Counted from the first letter of the stretch, positions 1-8,750 are shown. The stretch: DNA of 64,000 nucleotides from Saccharopolyspora galaxeae (GCF_016526145.1 NZ_JADDUE010000004.1:372001-436000), one strand, 5' to 3'. Translations and numbers: made by a program. Notes: generated by a model not told the origin, from the sequence alone.

Positions 1-666
1 GGAATAGGCGTCCCGGAATTCCTGCGAACTCGGCAGCGTGTTGAGCTCGCCCAGCTTGTGCCAGCTGGGGTGCAGGAAGAGGTTCAACGCGTCCGTGGCC
101 GCCCCGGCATCGGCGGTGGCCCGGTACACGGCTTCGGCGTTCTGGAACGCGACCGGGATGTGCCAGTCCGCGTCCCGGCCCTTCCGGGCGTGCAGGTCGG
201 TCCGCTGCGGTTCCAGCACGACCAGCCGCCCGCCCGGGGCGACCAGCGAGCGCAGGTGCGGCAGGATCTGTTCGTAGGGACGCATGTGGAACACGGCGCT
301 GAAGGCGAAAACGACGTCGAACACGCCATCCGCCGCGGGCTCGACGTCGTAGGCGCTGCGCGCCTCGTAGCGGATGTTCGCGGCCGGCCGGGTCCGCCGC
401 GCGATGTGGATCAGCGCTTCGGACAGGTCGACGCCGAGCACCTGCGCGTAGCGTTCCGCGAGCAGCGGGCAGTGCCTGCCGGTACCGCACCCGACGTCGA
501 GCGCTCGGTCACCGCCGGGCAGTTGGGCGTCCAGCCAGGTGCGGAACGGGCCTTCCGCGTCGATCATCCGGGTGGCCATCCGGTCGAAGTGTTCGGCCAC
601 GTCGTCGAAAAGCGCGCCGACTTCCGCGGACCGCGCAGCAATGGACTCTTTTCCCGATGATTCCAT
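1..666 (-). CDS. Class I SAM-dependent methyltransferase (C-terminus cut by window edge)
   Basis: Reads without a stop for 222 codons from an ATG at 666 to the window edge, so the C-terminus is missing. Motif I is LDVGCGTG at residues 56-63. An acidic second strand follows (VLGVDLSEAL), then a motif IV-like stretch (FDVVFAFSAVFHM). This is the Methyltransf_11/25 layout, so it should transfer a methyl group from SAM to an unidentified small molecule in the cytosol. An AGGA lies very close to the ATG, so the start is only fairly sure. The substrate cannot be read from the sequence. Confidence 0.85.
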   Translation of the reverse strand, partial: MESSGKESIAARSAEVGALFDDVAEHFDRMATRMIDAEGPFRTWLDAQLPGGDRALDVGCGTGRHCPLLAERYAQVLGVDLSEALIHIARRTRPAANIRYEARSAYDVEPAADGVFDVVFAFSAVFHMRPYEQILPHLRSLVAPGGRLVVLEPQRTDLHARKGRDADWHIPVAFQNAEAVYRATADAGAATDALNLFLHPSWHKLGELNTLPSSQEFRDAYS

Positions 667-1027
667 GTCCTGGCACGATACCTGCAGCCGCCATTCCCGT
701 TCGGGTGAAATGATGCGCAGGATTTGCACAAATTCCGACAATTTTCGGCATCGCGGGATGCGAGCCGATCAGACACTCCGGCGGATGGAGTTCGCCGACC
801 GGAATCGACGACGTCCTGCCCTGGTCCAGCCCTCGGCAACGGCGTCCCGCAGGAGTCCGGGGTCGCCGTGCGGCGACCACTCCGTCGACACGACGCTCGA
901 TCACGGACACGCCCGCTGGTGACCGAGCATCCGTTTTCCAGCGCGAACACCGTCGCCGACCTGCGCAACGAACACGGACACCGCACCTCCGACGGAGGTG
1001 CTCAGTCCGTCAAGTCCGTCGTGCCCT
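667..1027. other. Non-coding or decayed stretch
   Basis: About 360 bp lying between the methyltransferase start and the recombinase-like remnant. No reading frame here has a convincing start, ribosome binding site and recognisable protein. The part next to 666 should contain the methyltransferase promoter, but I see no clear -35/-10 pair. It may be further decay of the mobile-element remnant that follows. Confidence 0.4.
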
Positions 1028-1252
1028 GTCCAACCGCATCGACAGGTCGCCGACCACATCGACGAGACCACCAACAGCGGCACACCCGACGAGCGCAAGG
1101 CTCGCACCGAAGCCCTAGCGCCCCGGACCGAGATCACCGACCCGAGCCGGCTCGTCCCGGTCCCACTCCCCCAGCCCCGCGACAAAACGAGGCCGCCCCC
1201 ACCTCACCAGCGGGAACGACCTCGGAAGGAGCGGTTCGCACAATGTTTGCTT
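1028..1252 (+). pseudogene. Decayed C-terminal remnant of a site-specific serine recombinase (tentative)
   Basis: One forward frame (about 1028-1198) reads HRQVADHIDETTNSGTPDER, then a segment ending near LVPVPLPQP. That resembles the coiled C-terminal tail of large serine recombinases in actinomycetes. The similarity then jumps to another frame, GAVRTMFALV (about 1219-1252), as expected after a frameshift. The N-terminal catalytic domain is absent. It abuts the tRNA-Glu at 1253, a usual integration target. The family assignment is from memory of typical tails and is not secure. Confidence 0.4.
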
Positions 1253-1328
1253 TGGTAGTCCCGACGGGATTCGAACCCGCGCCGCCGGCGTGAGAGGCCG
1301 GTGTCCTAGGCCGCTAGACGACGGGACC
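1253..1328 (-). tRNA. tRNA-Glu (anticodon CTC), 3' CCA encoded
   Basis: On the minus strand the acceptor arms GGTCCCG and CGGGACT pair, with a terminal G.T. The anticodon stem-loop is CCGGC-CTCTCAC-GCCGG with anticodon CTC (codon GAG). The T-arm is GCGGG-TTCGAAT-CCCGT. The discriminator A is followed by an encoded CCA. It differs from the second tRNA-Glu at 1859-1931 mainly in one acceptor pair and in having the CCA. Confidence 0.95.
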
Positions 1329-1390
1329 GCGCTACACCGAGAACTCTACAACACCCCCACACCACCAAGACCCCCACCCCCATTCCCACA

Positions 1391-1563
1391 CTCGACGTGC
1401 GAAGCACGAGCCCCAACTTCACCTCGACGTGCGAAGCACGAGCCCCCACTCACCTCGACGTGCGAAGCACGAGCCCCCACTCACCTCGATGTGCGAAGCA
1501 CGAGCCACGCACTCCCCGCCACCACACAAAGCCGACCCCACAACTCAATGTGCGAAGCACGAG
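1391..1563. repeat. Five copies of a 20-bp hairpin repeat with GAA loop
   Basis: The unit CTCGACGTGCGAAGCACGAG occurs at 1391, 1423 and 1454, with one- to two-base variants at 1485 and 1544. Spacing is 32, 31, 31 and 59 bp. Each unit folds as CGTGC-GAA-GCACG, extended by CTCG/CGAG flanks. Spacers are short and C-rich. It lies between the two tRNA-Glu genes, downstream of the 1859-1931 tRNA as transcribed. Function is unknown. Confidence 0.9.
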
Positions 1564-1582
1564 CGCCCACACAGCAGTGGCC

Positions 1583-1692
1583 GACCACACCTGCGGTGGC
1601 TCAAAACAAGCGCCGGTGGCGACCACACATGCGGAGGCCCCAAACAAGCAGTGGCAACCACACATGCGGAGGCGACCACACACGCGAGTGGC
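1583..1692. repeat. Imperfect direct repeats, core CCACACATGCGGAGGC
   Basis: Related units occur at about 1583-1600 (CCACACCTGCGGTGGC), 1623-1638, 1658-1673 and 1676-1692 (CCACACACGCGAGTGGC). The spacings (about 18-40 bp) are irregular. They follow the five hairpin units on the same side of the terminator and, together with them, fill the space between the two tRNA-Glu genes. Confidence 0.7.
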
Positions 1693-1817
1693 CCCACACA
1701 AGTGCTGGTCCCCACCCAGCCCCTCCACACACCTATGGCGAGGAGCCCTCCCCACGCAACCACCGCACCGTGGGGGTCTGGGGGGTCGCCCCCCAGATAG
1801 ACAGACAAAAACGGGAA

Positions 1818-1845
1818 AAGGCCCGCCCCCAAAGGGGCGGGCCTT
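1818..1845 (-). terminator. Intrinsic terminator of the tRNA-Glu at 1859-1931
   Basis: A perfect 12-bp stem (AAGGCCCGCCCC and its complement) has a four-base loop. On the minus strand it is followed by a T-rich run (TTTTCCCGTTTTTG). It lies 14 bp beyond the 3' end of the tRNA, so it should end that transcript. Confidence 0.85.
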
Positions 1846-1858
1846 GAACACGCGCGTG

Positions 1859-1931
1859 TAGCCCCGACGGGATTCGAACCCGCGCCGCCGGCGTGAGAGG
1901 CCGGTGTCCTAGGCCGCTAGACGACGGGGCC
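1859..1931 (-). tRNA. tRNA-Glu (anticodon CTC), second copy, no encoded CCA
   Basis: Acceptor arms are GGCCCCG and CGGGGCT, with discriminator A. The body from the D-arm to the T-arm is identical to the tRNA at 1253-1328, including anticodon CTC. The sequence after the discriminator is CAC, so CCA must be added enzymatically. Having one copy with and one without CCA suggests different origins for the two ends. Confidence 0.95.
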
Positions 1932-1993
1932 TCGGCGAACGATCGCGACCTTCGCGCTGATCGTGATCAACGCACTCGGTCTTGATCCTCGCG

Positions 1994-2065
1994 CTGGGGT
2001 ACCAGGACTCGAACCTAGACTAACTGAACCAGAATCAGTCGTGCTGCCGATTACACCATACCCCA
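1994..2065 (-). tRNA. tRNA-Gln (anticodon CTG)
   Basis: The acceptor arms TGGGGTA and TACCCCA pair perfectly and are followed by discriminator G73, as in other bacterial tRNA-Gln. The anticodon arm is ACTGA-TTCTGGT-TCAGT, giving CTG (codon CAG). The T-arm is CTAGG-TTCGAGT-CCTGG. No CCA is encoded. It is probably co-transcribed with the downstream tRNA-Glu, 62 bp away. Confidence 0.95.
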
Positions 2066-2257
2066 AGGGCTTTGACGTTCAGCGTTGTTCGTCCGGGCTT
2101 CTGGGGAAAGTCCGGCTCGGCGGCCGCTGTCCGTCTTGCTGGTGTTAAATACTAGAACATCCTCGCGGGGGCGCTGTAAGGCACCCCCTGCTCGGGTCGT
2201 TTTCGCTGGTGGGCGCGGTGGTGGCCGGGCCGGGTCCGGTGGCGGCCCGGCCGGGGC

Positions 2258-3037
2258 TCAGGCGAGGGCGCGCTCGTGTCTCGTTTCGTCCTGCGGGGCC
2301 GCTGCTTCGGGGATGCCGGGCAGGTCGCAGACGAGCAGTTCGGGCAGCTCGGCGAGACTGGTGATCATCGACACCCCGTCCGGCGGGGCGTGTTCGGTTC
2401 CGTTGCGGTTGAGCCAAACGCCGTGCATTCCGGCGTTGGCGGCGCCGAGCGCGTCGGTGTCGAGCCGGTCGCCGACGTGCACGGTTTCGTGCGGTTCGGC
2501 GCCGACGGCGGTGCAGGCAGCGTGGAAGATCTGCGGGTCGGGTTTGGCGACGCCGAGTTCTCCGGAGATGACCAGGTCGTCGAAGGTTCCGGCGAGCCCG
2601 GTGTCGCTGATCTTCTTGCGCTGGTAGGCGCTGTCCGCGTTGGTGATCACGGCGAGCCGCAGGCCGCTGGCGCGCATCCAGTCGAGGCAGGGGCGCGCGT
2701 CGTCGAACAGTTGCCAGGCGCGTTGCATGGCGGCCATCCGGTAGTCCTCGCGGGCGGCGACTTCGGTGTCGCCGAGTTGTTCGCCGAAGGCGGCGAAGAA
2801 GTCCCGGGTGCGTTCTCGGCACATGGTGGCGAAGTCGTACTCGCCGGCGACGAAGCGCGCGTAGTGCTGCTCGGTGGTGCTGCGCCACACCGGCCAGGCG
2901 GCGTCGTTGCCGATGAGGGCGCGCAGGCCCATCCGGGACGAGGTGGCGTTGTCCAGCAGGGTGTCGTCGATGTCCAGGCACACGGCCTTGATCGGGCCGG
3001 GCGGGGGTGCGTTCGGCGGTTCAGGCGCGGTTGTCAC
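2258..3037 (-). CDS. HAD superfamily (subfamily IA) hydrolase
   Basis: A 259-aa cytosolic phosphatase-type hydrolase of unknown substrate. All HAD motifs are visible. Motif I is DIDDTLLDN, with nucleophile Asp22 and acid/base Asp24. Motif II is VITNAD, motif III is the Lys of GVAKPDP, and motif IV is HVGDRLDTDALGA. The stretch between motifs I and II is a helical cap of about 85 residues, as in subfamily IA enzymes (phosphoglycolate phosphatase or haloacid dehalogenase type). The first 15 residues are Pro-rich and may be untranslated if a later start is used. It lies downstream of gltX on the same strand, 122 bp away. Confidence 0.88.
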   Translation of the reverse strand: MTTAPEPPNAPPPGPIKAVCLDIDDTLLDNATSSRMGLRALIGNDAAWPVWRSTTEQHYARFVAGEYDFATMCRERTRDFFAAFGEQLGDTEVAAREDYRMAAMQRAWQLFDDARPCLDWMRASGLRLAVITNADSAYQRKKISDTGLAGTFDDLVISGELGVAKPDPQIFHAACTAVGAEPHETVHVGDRLDTDALGAANAGMHGVWLNRNGTEHAPPDGVSMITSLAELPELLVCDLPGIPEAAAPQDETRHERALA

Positions 3038-3159
3038 CCCGAGAGGCTAGGTGATCACCGGGCGTACCCGACTCGACCAAGCCGGTGATACTCGGTTCCC
3101 TGGCACGGTTTAGTGCCGCTGGGGCCGTTGGGGGTGGCGGCGCTCCGACCGCCACCCGT

Positions 3160-4674
3160 TCAGCGCATTTCCGCGGTGTTCCCGTCCAGTGCGCGGTGGA
3201 GTCTGCTAAGGGACACTTCGCGGCCCAGCAGTTCCATCGATTCGTACAGCGGCGGGGACACGGTGCGGCCGGTGACGGCGACCCGCACGGGCGCGAAGGC
3301 TTTGCGCGGTTTGATGCCGAGCCCGTCGACGACGGCGGCCCGCAGCGCCGCTTCGATGGAGTCGGTGTCCCATTCGGGCAGCTGCTCGAGCGCGCCGATG
3401 CTCGCTTCGAGCACCGGGCGCGCGTCTTCGCCGAGCGCTTTCTGCGCGGAGGCTTCGTCGGGCTCGAAGTCTTCGCCGGCGAACAGGAATCCCATCATGT
3501 TCACCGCGTCGGAGAGCACGATCAGCCGTTCCTGCACCAGCGGCGCGGCGGCGCGCACGGTTTCGAGCTGCTCGCCGGTGGGTTCCGCGGGCAGCACGCC
3601 GCCGTCGATCAGGTACGGCACCACGCGCTGCACGAAGTCGTCGGGTGCGAGCGCCCGCAGGTGCGCGGAGTTGATCGCGTCGGCCTTCTTCTGGTCGAAC
3701 CGGGCGGGGTTGGCGCTGACCCGCCCGATGTCGAAGGCTTCGACCATCTCGTCGAGGGTGAACACGTCGCGGTCGTCGGCGATGGACCAGCCCAGCAGCG
3801 CGAGGTAGTTCAGCAGCCCTTCCGGCAGGAATCCGCGTGCGCGGTGGTGGAAGAGGTCGGATTGCGGGTCGCGCTTGGACAGCTTCTTGTTGCCCTCGCC
3901 CATGACGAACGGCAGGTGGCCGAATTCGGGGGTGAAGTCGGTGACGCCGATGCGCCGCAGCGATTCGTACAGCGCGATCTGGCGGGGCGTCGAGGACAGC
4001 AGGTCTTCGCCGCGCAGCACGTGGGTGATCCGCATCAGCGCGTCGTCGACGGGGTTGGTGAGGGTGTAGAGGGGTTCGCCGTTGCCGCGCACCAGGACCG
4101 GGTCGGGCACGCTGCCCGCGGGGAAGGTGATCTCGCCGCGGACGAGGTCGGTGAACGCGAGGTCGTGCTCGGGCATCTTCAGCCGCAGCACGGGGTTGCG
4201 GCCTTCGGCGCGGAATTCGGCCTTCTGGTCCTCGGTGAGGTGCCGGTCGTGGTTGTCGTAGCCGAGCTTGGGGTCGCGGCCGGCGGCTTTGTGCCGGGCT
4301 TCGACCTCTTCCGGGCTGGAGAAGGCTTCGTAGAGCTCACCGGCGGCGAGCAGGCGCTGCGCGATGTCGGCGTAGATGTCCTTGCGCTCGCTCTGCCGGT
4401 ACGGGCCGTGCTCACCCCCGGCCCCGGGGCCTTCGTCCCAGTCCAGCCCGAGCCAGCGCAGCGCGTCCAGCAGCGCGTCGTAGGACTCCTGGCTGTCCCG
4501 GCTGGCGTCGGTGTCCTCGATGCGGAACACCAGGGTGCCTTCGTGGTGCCGGGCGAAGGCCCAGTTGAACAGGGCGGTGCGGATCAGCCCGACGTGCGGT
4601 GTGCCGGTCGGCGACGGGCAGAACCGGGCGCGGACGGTGCTGTGCGGCGTGGCGGTGACCTCTGACGTGCTCAT
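3160..4674 (-). CDS. gltX: Glutamyl-tRNA synthetase
   Basis: Charges tRNA-Glu with glutamate using ATP. In organisms with GatCAB, as here, a non-discriminating GluRS may also load tRNA-Gln. The class I signature is [11 protein letters not shown] at about residues 20-30, and the KMSKS-type loop is KLSKRDPQ. The ATG at 4674 gives 504 aa, usual for the family; the frame stays open further upstream but without a credible start. The gene is divergent from the FAD monooxygenase, with a palindromic operator in the shared 109-bp gap. tRNA-Glu and tRNA-Gln genes lie about 1 kb downstream. Confidence 0.97.
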   Translation of the reverse strand: MSTSEVTATPHSTVRARFCPSPTGTPHVGLIRTALFNWAFARHHEGTLVFRIEDTDASRDSQESYDALLDALRWLGLDWDEGPGAGGEHGPYRQSERKDIYADIAQRLLAAGELYEAFSSPEEVEARHKAAGRDPKLGYDNHDRHLTEDQKAEFRAEGRNPVLRLKMPEHDLAFTDLVRGEITFPAGSVPDPVLVRGNGEPLYTLTNPVDDALMRITHVLRGEDLLSSTPRQIALYESLRRIGVTDFTPEFGHLPFVMGEGNKKLSKRDPQSDLFHHRARGFLPEGLLNYLALLGWSIADDRDVFTLDEMVEAFDIGRVSANPARFDQKKADAINSAHLRALAPDDFVQRVVPYLIDGGVLPAEPTGEQLETVRAAAPLVQERLIVLSDAVNMMGFLFAGEDFEPDEASAQKALGEDARPVLEASIGALEQLPEWDTDSIEAALRAAVVDGLGIKPRKAFAPVRVAVTGRTVSPPLYESMELLGREVSLSRLHRALDGNTAEMR

Positions 4675-4742
4675 GACGCGGTCCAGCTTAGCGAGCCCGG
4701 TTCCGTGGTTGACCAGCGACTCCGGTAGGAGGATGGTGAGGT

Positions 4743-4762
4743 TATTCAACAGACGTTGAATA
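4743..4762. promoter_or_regulatory. Perfect palindromic operator candidate (8-4-8)
   Basis: TATTCAAC, a four-base spacer (AGAC) and GTTGAATA form a perfect inverted repeat, AT-rich against its surroundings. It ends 21 bp before the FAD monooxygenase ATG and lies 69 bp upstream of gltX. The size and symmetry suit a dimeric TetR- or MarR-type repressor. No regulator gene is adjacent, so the partner must be encoded elsewhere. Confidence 0.6.
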
Positions 4763-4783
4763 CTCGCTCGGGAGGGGATCGCG

Positions 4784-6022
4784 ATGACGCGAACGGAACG
4801 CACGACGTGCTGCATCGTCGGCGGCGGCCCCGCCGGGATGGTCCTGGGCCTGCTGCTGGCCCGCTCCGGTGTGCAGGTGACCGTGCTGGAGAAGCACGGC
4901 GACTTCCTCCGCGACTTCCGCGGCGACACCGTGCACCCCACGACGCTGCAACTGCTCGACGACCTGGGCCTGGCCGAGCGGTTCGCCGAGCTGCCGCACC
5001 GCAGGGTGGACCGGGTGCGGCTGCCGGTCGGGCAGCGCGAGGACCAGTTCCTGACGATCGCCGACTTCACCAGGCTGCCGATCAAGTACAACTACATCGC
5101 GCTGGTGCCGCAGTGGGATCTGCTGGACCTGCTCGCGGACGAGGCCAAGCAGCAACCCGGTTTCGACCTGCGGATGAACACCGAAGTCACCGGGCTCGTC
5201 CGGGAGGGCGGCCGGGTGAACGGGGTGCGCTACCGCGAATCCGACGGCAGCACCGGCGAGCTGCGCGCCACCATCACGGTCGCCTGCGACGGGCGGGACT
5301 CGCTGGTGCGGCAGCTTCCGGAGCTGGGGCTGCGGGACTTCGCCACGCCGATGGACGTGCAGTGGTTCAAGATCCCGCGCCGCGCGGACGACCCGGCCGG
5401 GCTGCTCGGTCTGATCGCGGACCGCACCTTCCAGGCGCTGATCGACCGCGGCGACTACTACCAGGCCGCCTCGATCATCGGGAAGGGCACCGACGCGGAA
5501 CGCCGCGCCCGGCCGGTGGCGGAGTTCAACGAACGGCTGCGCCGGTTCCTGCCGTGGCTCGACGACGGCCGCGACCTGGTGCGCGACTGGGACGACGTGC
5601 GGCTGCTCAGCGTCAAGCTGGACCGGTTGCGCAAGTGGCACGTGCCGGGGCTGCTGTGCATCGGAGACGCCGCGCACGCGATGTCACCGGTCGGCGGGAT
5701 CGGCATCAACCTGGCCGTGCAGGACGGCGTCGCCGCCGCGCGGTACCTGGCGACGCCGCTGCGCGAGGGGCGGTTGCGGCGCAAGCACGTCGCGGCGATC
5801 CAGCGGCGGCGGTGGCCCACGACGGTGCTGATCCAGCAGCTCCAGCGGGTGCTGCACCGCAACGCCGTCGCCCCGGCGCTGCGCGGCGAGGTGGACTTCT
5901 ACAAGAGCCTGCCCGCTCCGGTCCGGCTGGTCACCAACGCGCCGGCGCTGCGGGTCGTGCCGCCGTACGTGCTCGCCTACGGCGCGCTGCGGGAACGCCC
6001 GCCGCAGGAGGCGCTGCGCTGA
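4784..6022 (+). CDS. FAD-dependent monooxygenase (aromatic hydroxylase / UbiH type)
   Basis: A 412-aa class A flavoprotein monooxygenase expected to hydroxylate an aromatic or polyketide-like substrate with NAD(P)H and O2. The Rossmann motif VGGGPAG is at residues 12-18. A DG motif (CDGRDS) follows, and the second FAD motif [18 protein letters not shown] is near residue 295. The ATG follows a GGAGGGG ribosome site. It interrupts the gltX-FAH neighbourhood seen in mycobacteria, so it is probably a lineage-specific insertion. The palindrome just upstream suggests substrate-induced expression. The substrate is unknown. Confidence 0.88.
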   Translation: MTRTERTTCCIVGGGPAGMVLGLLLARSGVQVTVLEKHGDFLRDFRGDTVHPTTLQLLDDLGLAERFAELPHRRVDRVRLPVGQREDQFLTIADFTRLPIKYNYIALVPQWDLLDLLADEAKQQPGFDLRMNTEVTGLVREGGRVNGVRYRESDGSTGELRATITVACDGRDSLVRQLPELGLRDFATPMDVQWFKIPRRADDPAGLLGLIADRTFQALIDRGDYYQAASIIGKGTDAERRARPVAEFNERLRRFLPWLDDGRDLVRDWDDVRLLSVKLDRLRKWHVPGLLCIGDAAHAMSPVGGIGINLAVQDGVAAARYLATPLREGRLRRKHVAAIQRRRWPTTVLIQQLQRVLHRNAVAPALRGEVDFYKSLPAPVRLVTNAPALRVVPPYVLAYGALRERPPQEALR

Positions 6023-6176
6023 GCGCGCCGCTGCACCCGGTCTCGGCCCGGGCCAGCGGCGCAGCCGCTCCAGCAGCGACCACGGAGCTGCGTCTCCGAG
6101 GAGATCCGGCAGCGAGCAGGCGCCTGCGGCGCCATTGCCCGAACCACCTGCGCAAGACGAGCTCGAAGACAGGGAC

Positions 6177-6959
6177 TCAGCGGTCCTGCACCGGGTTGGT
6201 CAGGGTGCCGAGCCCGTCGATGGACACCGAGACCTGCTGGCCCGCCTGCATCGGCCCGACCCCGGCGGGCGTGCCGGTGAGGATCACGTCGCCCGGCAGC
6301 AGCGTCATGATCCGCGAGATGTACGACACCAGCGCCGGAACGTCGTGCAGCAGCAGCGAAGTCCGCGACTCCTGCTTGAGCTCGCCGTCCAGTTCGGTGC
6401 GCAGTCCCAGGTCACCGGGATCGAGCTCGGTGTCGATCCACGGGCCCAGCGGGCAGAACGTGTCGTAGCCCTTCGCCCGCGTCCACTGCCCGTCGGCCTG
6501 CTGCTGGTCGCGGGCGGTCACGTCGTTGGCGACGGTGTAGCCGAGCAGCACGTCGGCGCCGCGCGCCTCCGGGACGTCCCTGCACGGCTGGCCGACGACC
6601 GCGGCCAGCTCGCCCTCGTAGTCGACCCGCTCGGAGTTCGGCGGCAGCTTGATCGCCGCGTTCGGGCCGGTGACCGAGGTGGACGGCTTCATGAAGATGA
6701 TCGGGTTCTGCGGCACCTCGCCGCCCATCTCCCTGGCGTGCTCGGCGTAGTTCTTGCCGACGCAGATCACCTTGCTGGGCAGGATCGGCCCCAGCAGCCG
6801 GACGTCGGCCATCGGCCACTTGCGCCCGGTGAACGTCGGTTCGCCGAAGGGGTGCTGGTCGATCTCGATGGCCAGCACCTTCTCCTGCGGGGCGGACGGG
6901 TCGGGTTCCAGCGCGACGAACGACACCCCGTCGGAGTGGGCGACTCGGGCCAGGCGCAC
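6177..6959 (-). CDS. Fumarylacetoacetate hydrolase (FAH) family protein
   Basis: A 260-aa FAH-fold enzyme. The family includes HHDD isomerases, acylpyruvases and oxaloacetate decarboxylases. The N-terminal cap is followed by the core with VICVGKNYAEHAREMG, the metal-binding acidic stretch DYEGELA, and TVANDVTARDQQ. The C-terminal LTGTPAGVGPM is also typical. GTG at 6959 follows a GAGG site. The M. tuberculosis neighbour of gltX, Rv2993c, belongs to the same family, so this is the syntenic orthologue. The true substrate is not established; acylpyruvate hydrolysis or oxaloacetate decarboxylation are the likeliest. Confidence 0.88.
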   Translation of the reverse strand: MRLARVAHSDGVSFVALEPDPSAPQEKVLAIEIDQHPFGEPTFTGRKWPMADVRLLGPILPSKVICVGKNYAEHAREMGGEVPQNPIIFMKPSTSVTGPNAAIKLPPNSERVDYEGELAAVVGQPCRDVPEARGADVLLGYTVANDVTARDQQQADGQWTRAKGYDTFCPLGPWIDTELDPGDLGLRTELDGELKQESRTSLLLHDVPALVSYISRIMTLLPGDVILTGTPAGVGPMQAGQQVSVSIDGLGTLTNPVQDR

Positions 6960-7044
6960 GACGACCTCTTTTCGTTGCGGCGTTGCTTTCCCCGGCCACC
7001 CTAAGCCTCCGGGCCCGCGGGCTTGCGGAGCGCGGTTTAGCGAG

Positions 7045-7097
7045 GAGTGAACGGACTGTTCGTCCGAACAGATCGGGCCAACAGGCCGTCCGCTCGG
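7045..7097. repeat. Dispersed palindromic element, copy A
   Basis: Left arm starts GAGTGAACGGACTGTTCGTCC and the right arm ends CGTCCGCTCGG, around a short centre. It fills the gap directly downstream of cimA (stop at 7107) and is one of at least ten related copies in the window. Confidence 0.8.
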
Positions 7098-7106
7098 AAA
7101 GAGCCG

Positions 7107-8750
7107 TCAGTCAGCGCCGCTGAGGACGGTGCGGCGCAGCGCCTTGTAGGCGAGCGCGTCGCACAGCGCCAGCCAGCTCGCCTCGACGATGTTGCCGTGC
7201 ACCCCGACGGTGGTCCACTCGTCCTGATCGTCGCGGGACTCCACCAGCACCCGCGTGACCGCGTCCGTACCCGCGGCGTCGGTGAGGATGCGGACCTTGT
7301 AGTCCACCAGTTCCACCGAGTCCACCCAAGGCAGGTGCGGAACCAGCGCCTTGCGCAACGCGGCGTCGAGGGCGTTGACCGGGCCGTTGCCCTCCGCCGT
7401 GGCGATGACGCGCTCCCCGTCCACGTGGATCTTCACCGTCGCCTCGGAAACGACCGTCCCGTCCGGGCGGTGATCCAGCAGCACCCGGTAGGACTCCAGC
7501 TCGAACGGGGCGTCCACGGCGCCTGCTTCGGCCTCCCCCGCGGCATCCATCTCGCGGCGCAGCAGCAGTTCCAGCGAAGCGTCCGAGCCCTCGAACGACC
7601 AGCCGCGGGCCTCCAGCTCCTTGACCTTGCGCACCGCGCCGGAGACCGCCTCCGGCGAGTCGGACAGGTCCAGCCCGAGCTCGGCGCCCTTGAGCTCCAG
7701 GCTCGCCCGCCCGGCCATCTCGGTGACCAGCACCCGCATCCGGTTGCCGACCACGTCGGGGTCCAGGTGGTTGTAGAGCTCGGGGTCCACCTTGATCGCG
7801 CTGGCGTGCAGCCCGGCCTTGTGCGCGAACGCCGACGACCCGACGTAGGGCTGGTGGGTGTCCGGGGCGAGGTTGGCGATCTCGGACAGCGCGTGCGAGA
7901 CGGTTGTGAGCTCGGTCAGCTTGCCCTCCGGCAGCACCGGCATGTCCAGCTTGGTCGCCAGGTTGCCGAGGACCGCGAACAGGTCGGCGTTGCCCGCGCG
8001 CTCGCCGTATCCGTTGGCGGTGCATTGCACGTGCGTGGCACCGGCCTGCACCGCCGCGATCGAGTTGGCGACCGCGCAGCTGGTGTCGTCCTGGCAGTGG
8101 ATGCCCACCCGGAACCCGGTGCGCGCGACGATCTCCTCGACCGTGGACGCGAGCTGCATCGGCAGCTGCCCGCCGTTGGTGTCGCACAGCACCGACACGT
8201 CGGCGCCCGCGGTCATCGCGGCCTCCAGCACCCGCAGCGAGGCGTCCGGGTCGTGGGCGTAGCCGTCGAAGAAGTGCTCGGCGTCCACGAACACCCGGCG
8301 CCCCTCCCCCACCAGGTAGCGCACGGTGTCTGCGACCATCGCGCAGTTCTCTTCGACCGTGGTGCGCAGCGCCCGCTCCACGTGCCTGCGGTCGGACTTG
8401 GCGACCAGCGTGACGACCGGCGCCTGCGAATCGACCAGCGCCCGCACCTGCGGATCTTCGTGCGCTTGCGCGCCCGCGCGGCGGGTGGAGCCGAACGCGA
8501 CCAGCGCGGCGTGGTCGAGCCGCAGCTCGCCCGCGGCGGCGCGGGCGAAGAACTCGGTGTCCTTCGGCAGCGCGCCCGGCCAGCCGCCTTCGATGAAACC
8601 GACCCCGAGCGAGTCCAGCAGCTTCGCCACCGCGATCTTGTCCGGGACCGAGTAGGAGATCCCTTCCCGCTGGGCGCCGTCGCGCAGCGTGGTGTCGTAG
8701 ACGTGGAAGTCGTCGCCCAGGGGGGTCCCGGCCGGGGTCGTGCGAGTCAC
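7107..8750 (-). CDS. cimA: Citramalate synthase
   Basis: Condenses pyruvate with acetyl-CoA to (R)-citramalate, the first step of the threonine-independent route to 2-ketobutyrate and isoleucine. The HMGL/IPMS signature YDTTLRDGAQREG is near residues 18-30. The stretch EGGWPGALPKDTEFF is typical of CimA rather than LeuA. A C-terminal LeuA-type allosteric dimer domain follows. The usual second metal-ligand His appears as Gln (GIHCQDD), which I believe occurs in actinobacterial members. GTG at 8750 follows an AGGAG site and gives 547 aa. It lies downstream of leuB and is preceded by an Ile leader peptide and terminator. Confidence 0.9.
   Translation of the reverse strand: MTRTTPAGTPLGDDFHVYDTTLRDGAQREGISYSVPDKIAVAKLLDSLGVGFIEGGWPGALPKDTEFFARAAAGELRLDHAALVAFGSTRRAGAQAHEDPQVRALVDSQAPVVTLVAKSDRRHVERALRTTVEENCAMVADTVRYLVGEGRRVFVDAEHFFDGYAHDPDASLRVLEAAMTAGADVSVLCDTNGGQLPMQLASTVEEIVARTGFRVGIHCQDDTSCAVANSIAAVQAGATHVQCTANGYGERAGNADLFAVLGNLATKLDMPVLPEGKLTELTTVSHALSEIANLAPDTHQPYVGSSAFAHKAGLHASAIKVDPELYNHLDPDVVGNRMRVLVTEMAGRASLELKGAELGLDLSDSPEAVSGAVRKVKELEARGWSFEGSDASLELLLRREMDAAGEAEAGAVDAPFELESYRVLLDHRPDGTVVSEATVKIHVDGERVIATAEGNGPVNALDAALRKALVPHLPWVDSVELVDYKVRILTDAAGTDAVTRVLVESRDDQDEWTTVGVHGNIVEASWLALCDALAYKALRRTVLSGAD

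Noticed and set aside
1391-1563. CRISPR array
   Set aside because: Repeats are short hairpins with 11-12 bp C-rich spacers that are themselves near-identical, one interval is 39 bp, and no cas gene is nearby.
3085-3159. Separate small gene between HAD and gltX
   Set aside because: Too short, no ribosome site; only gltX 3' flank.
3085-4665. Plus-strand open frame across gltX
   Set aside because: Antisense to a full, conserved gltX; low-complexity Val/Gly/Arg composition.
7107-8750. LeuA (2-isopropylmalate synthase) instead of CimA
   Set aside because: The EGGWPGALPKDTEFF segment and the 547-aa length with an Ile leader peptide fit CimA; LeuA has different substrate-pocket motifs.
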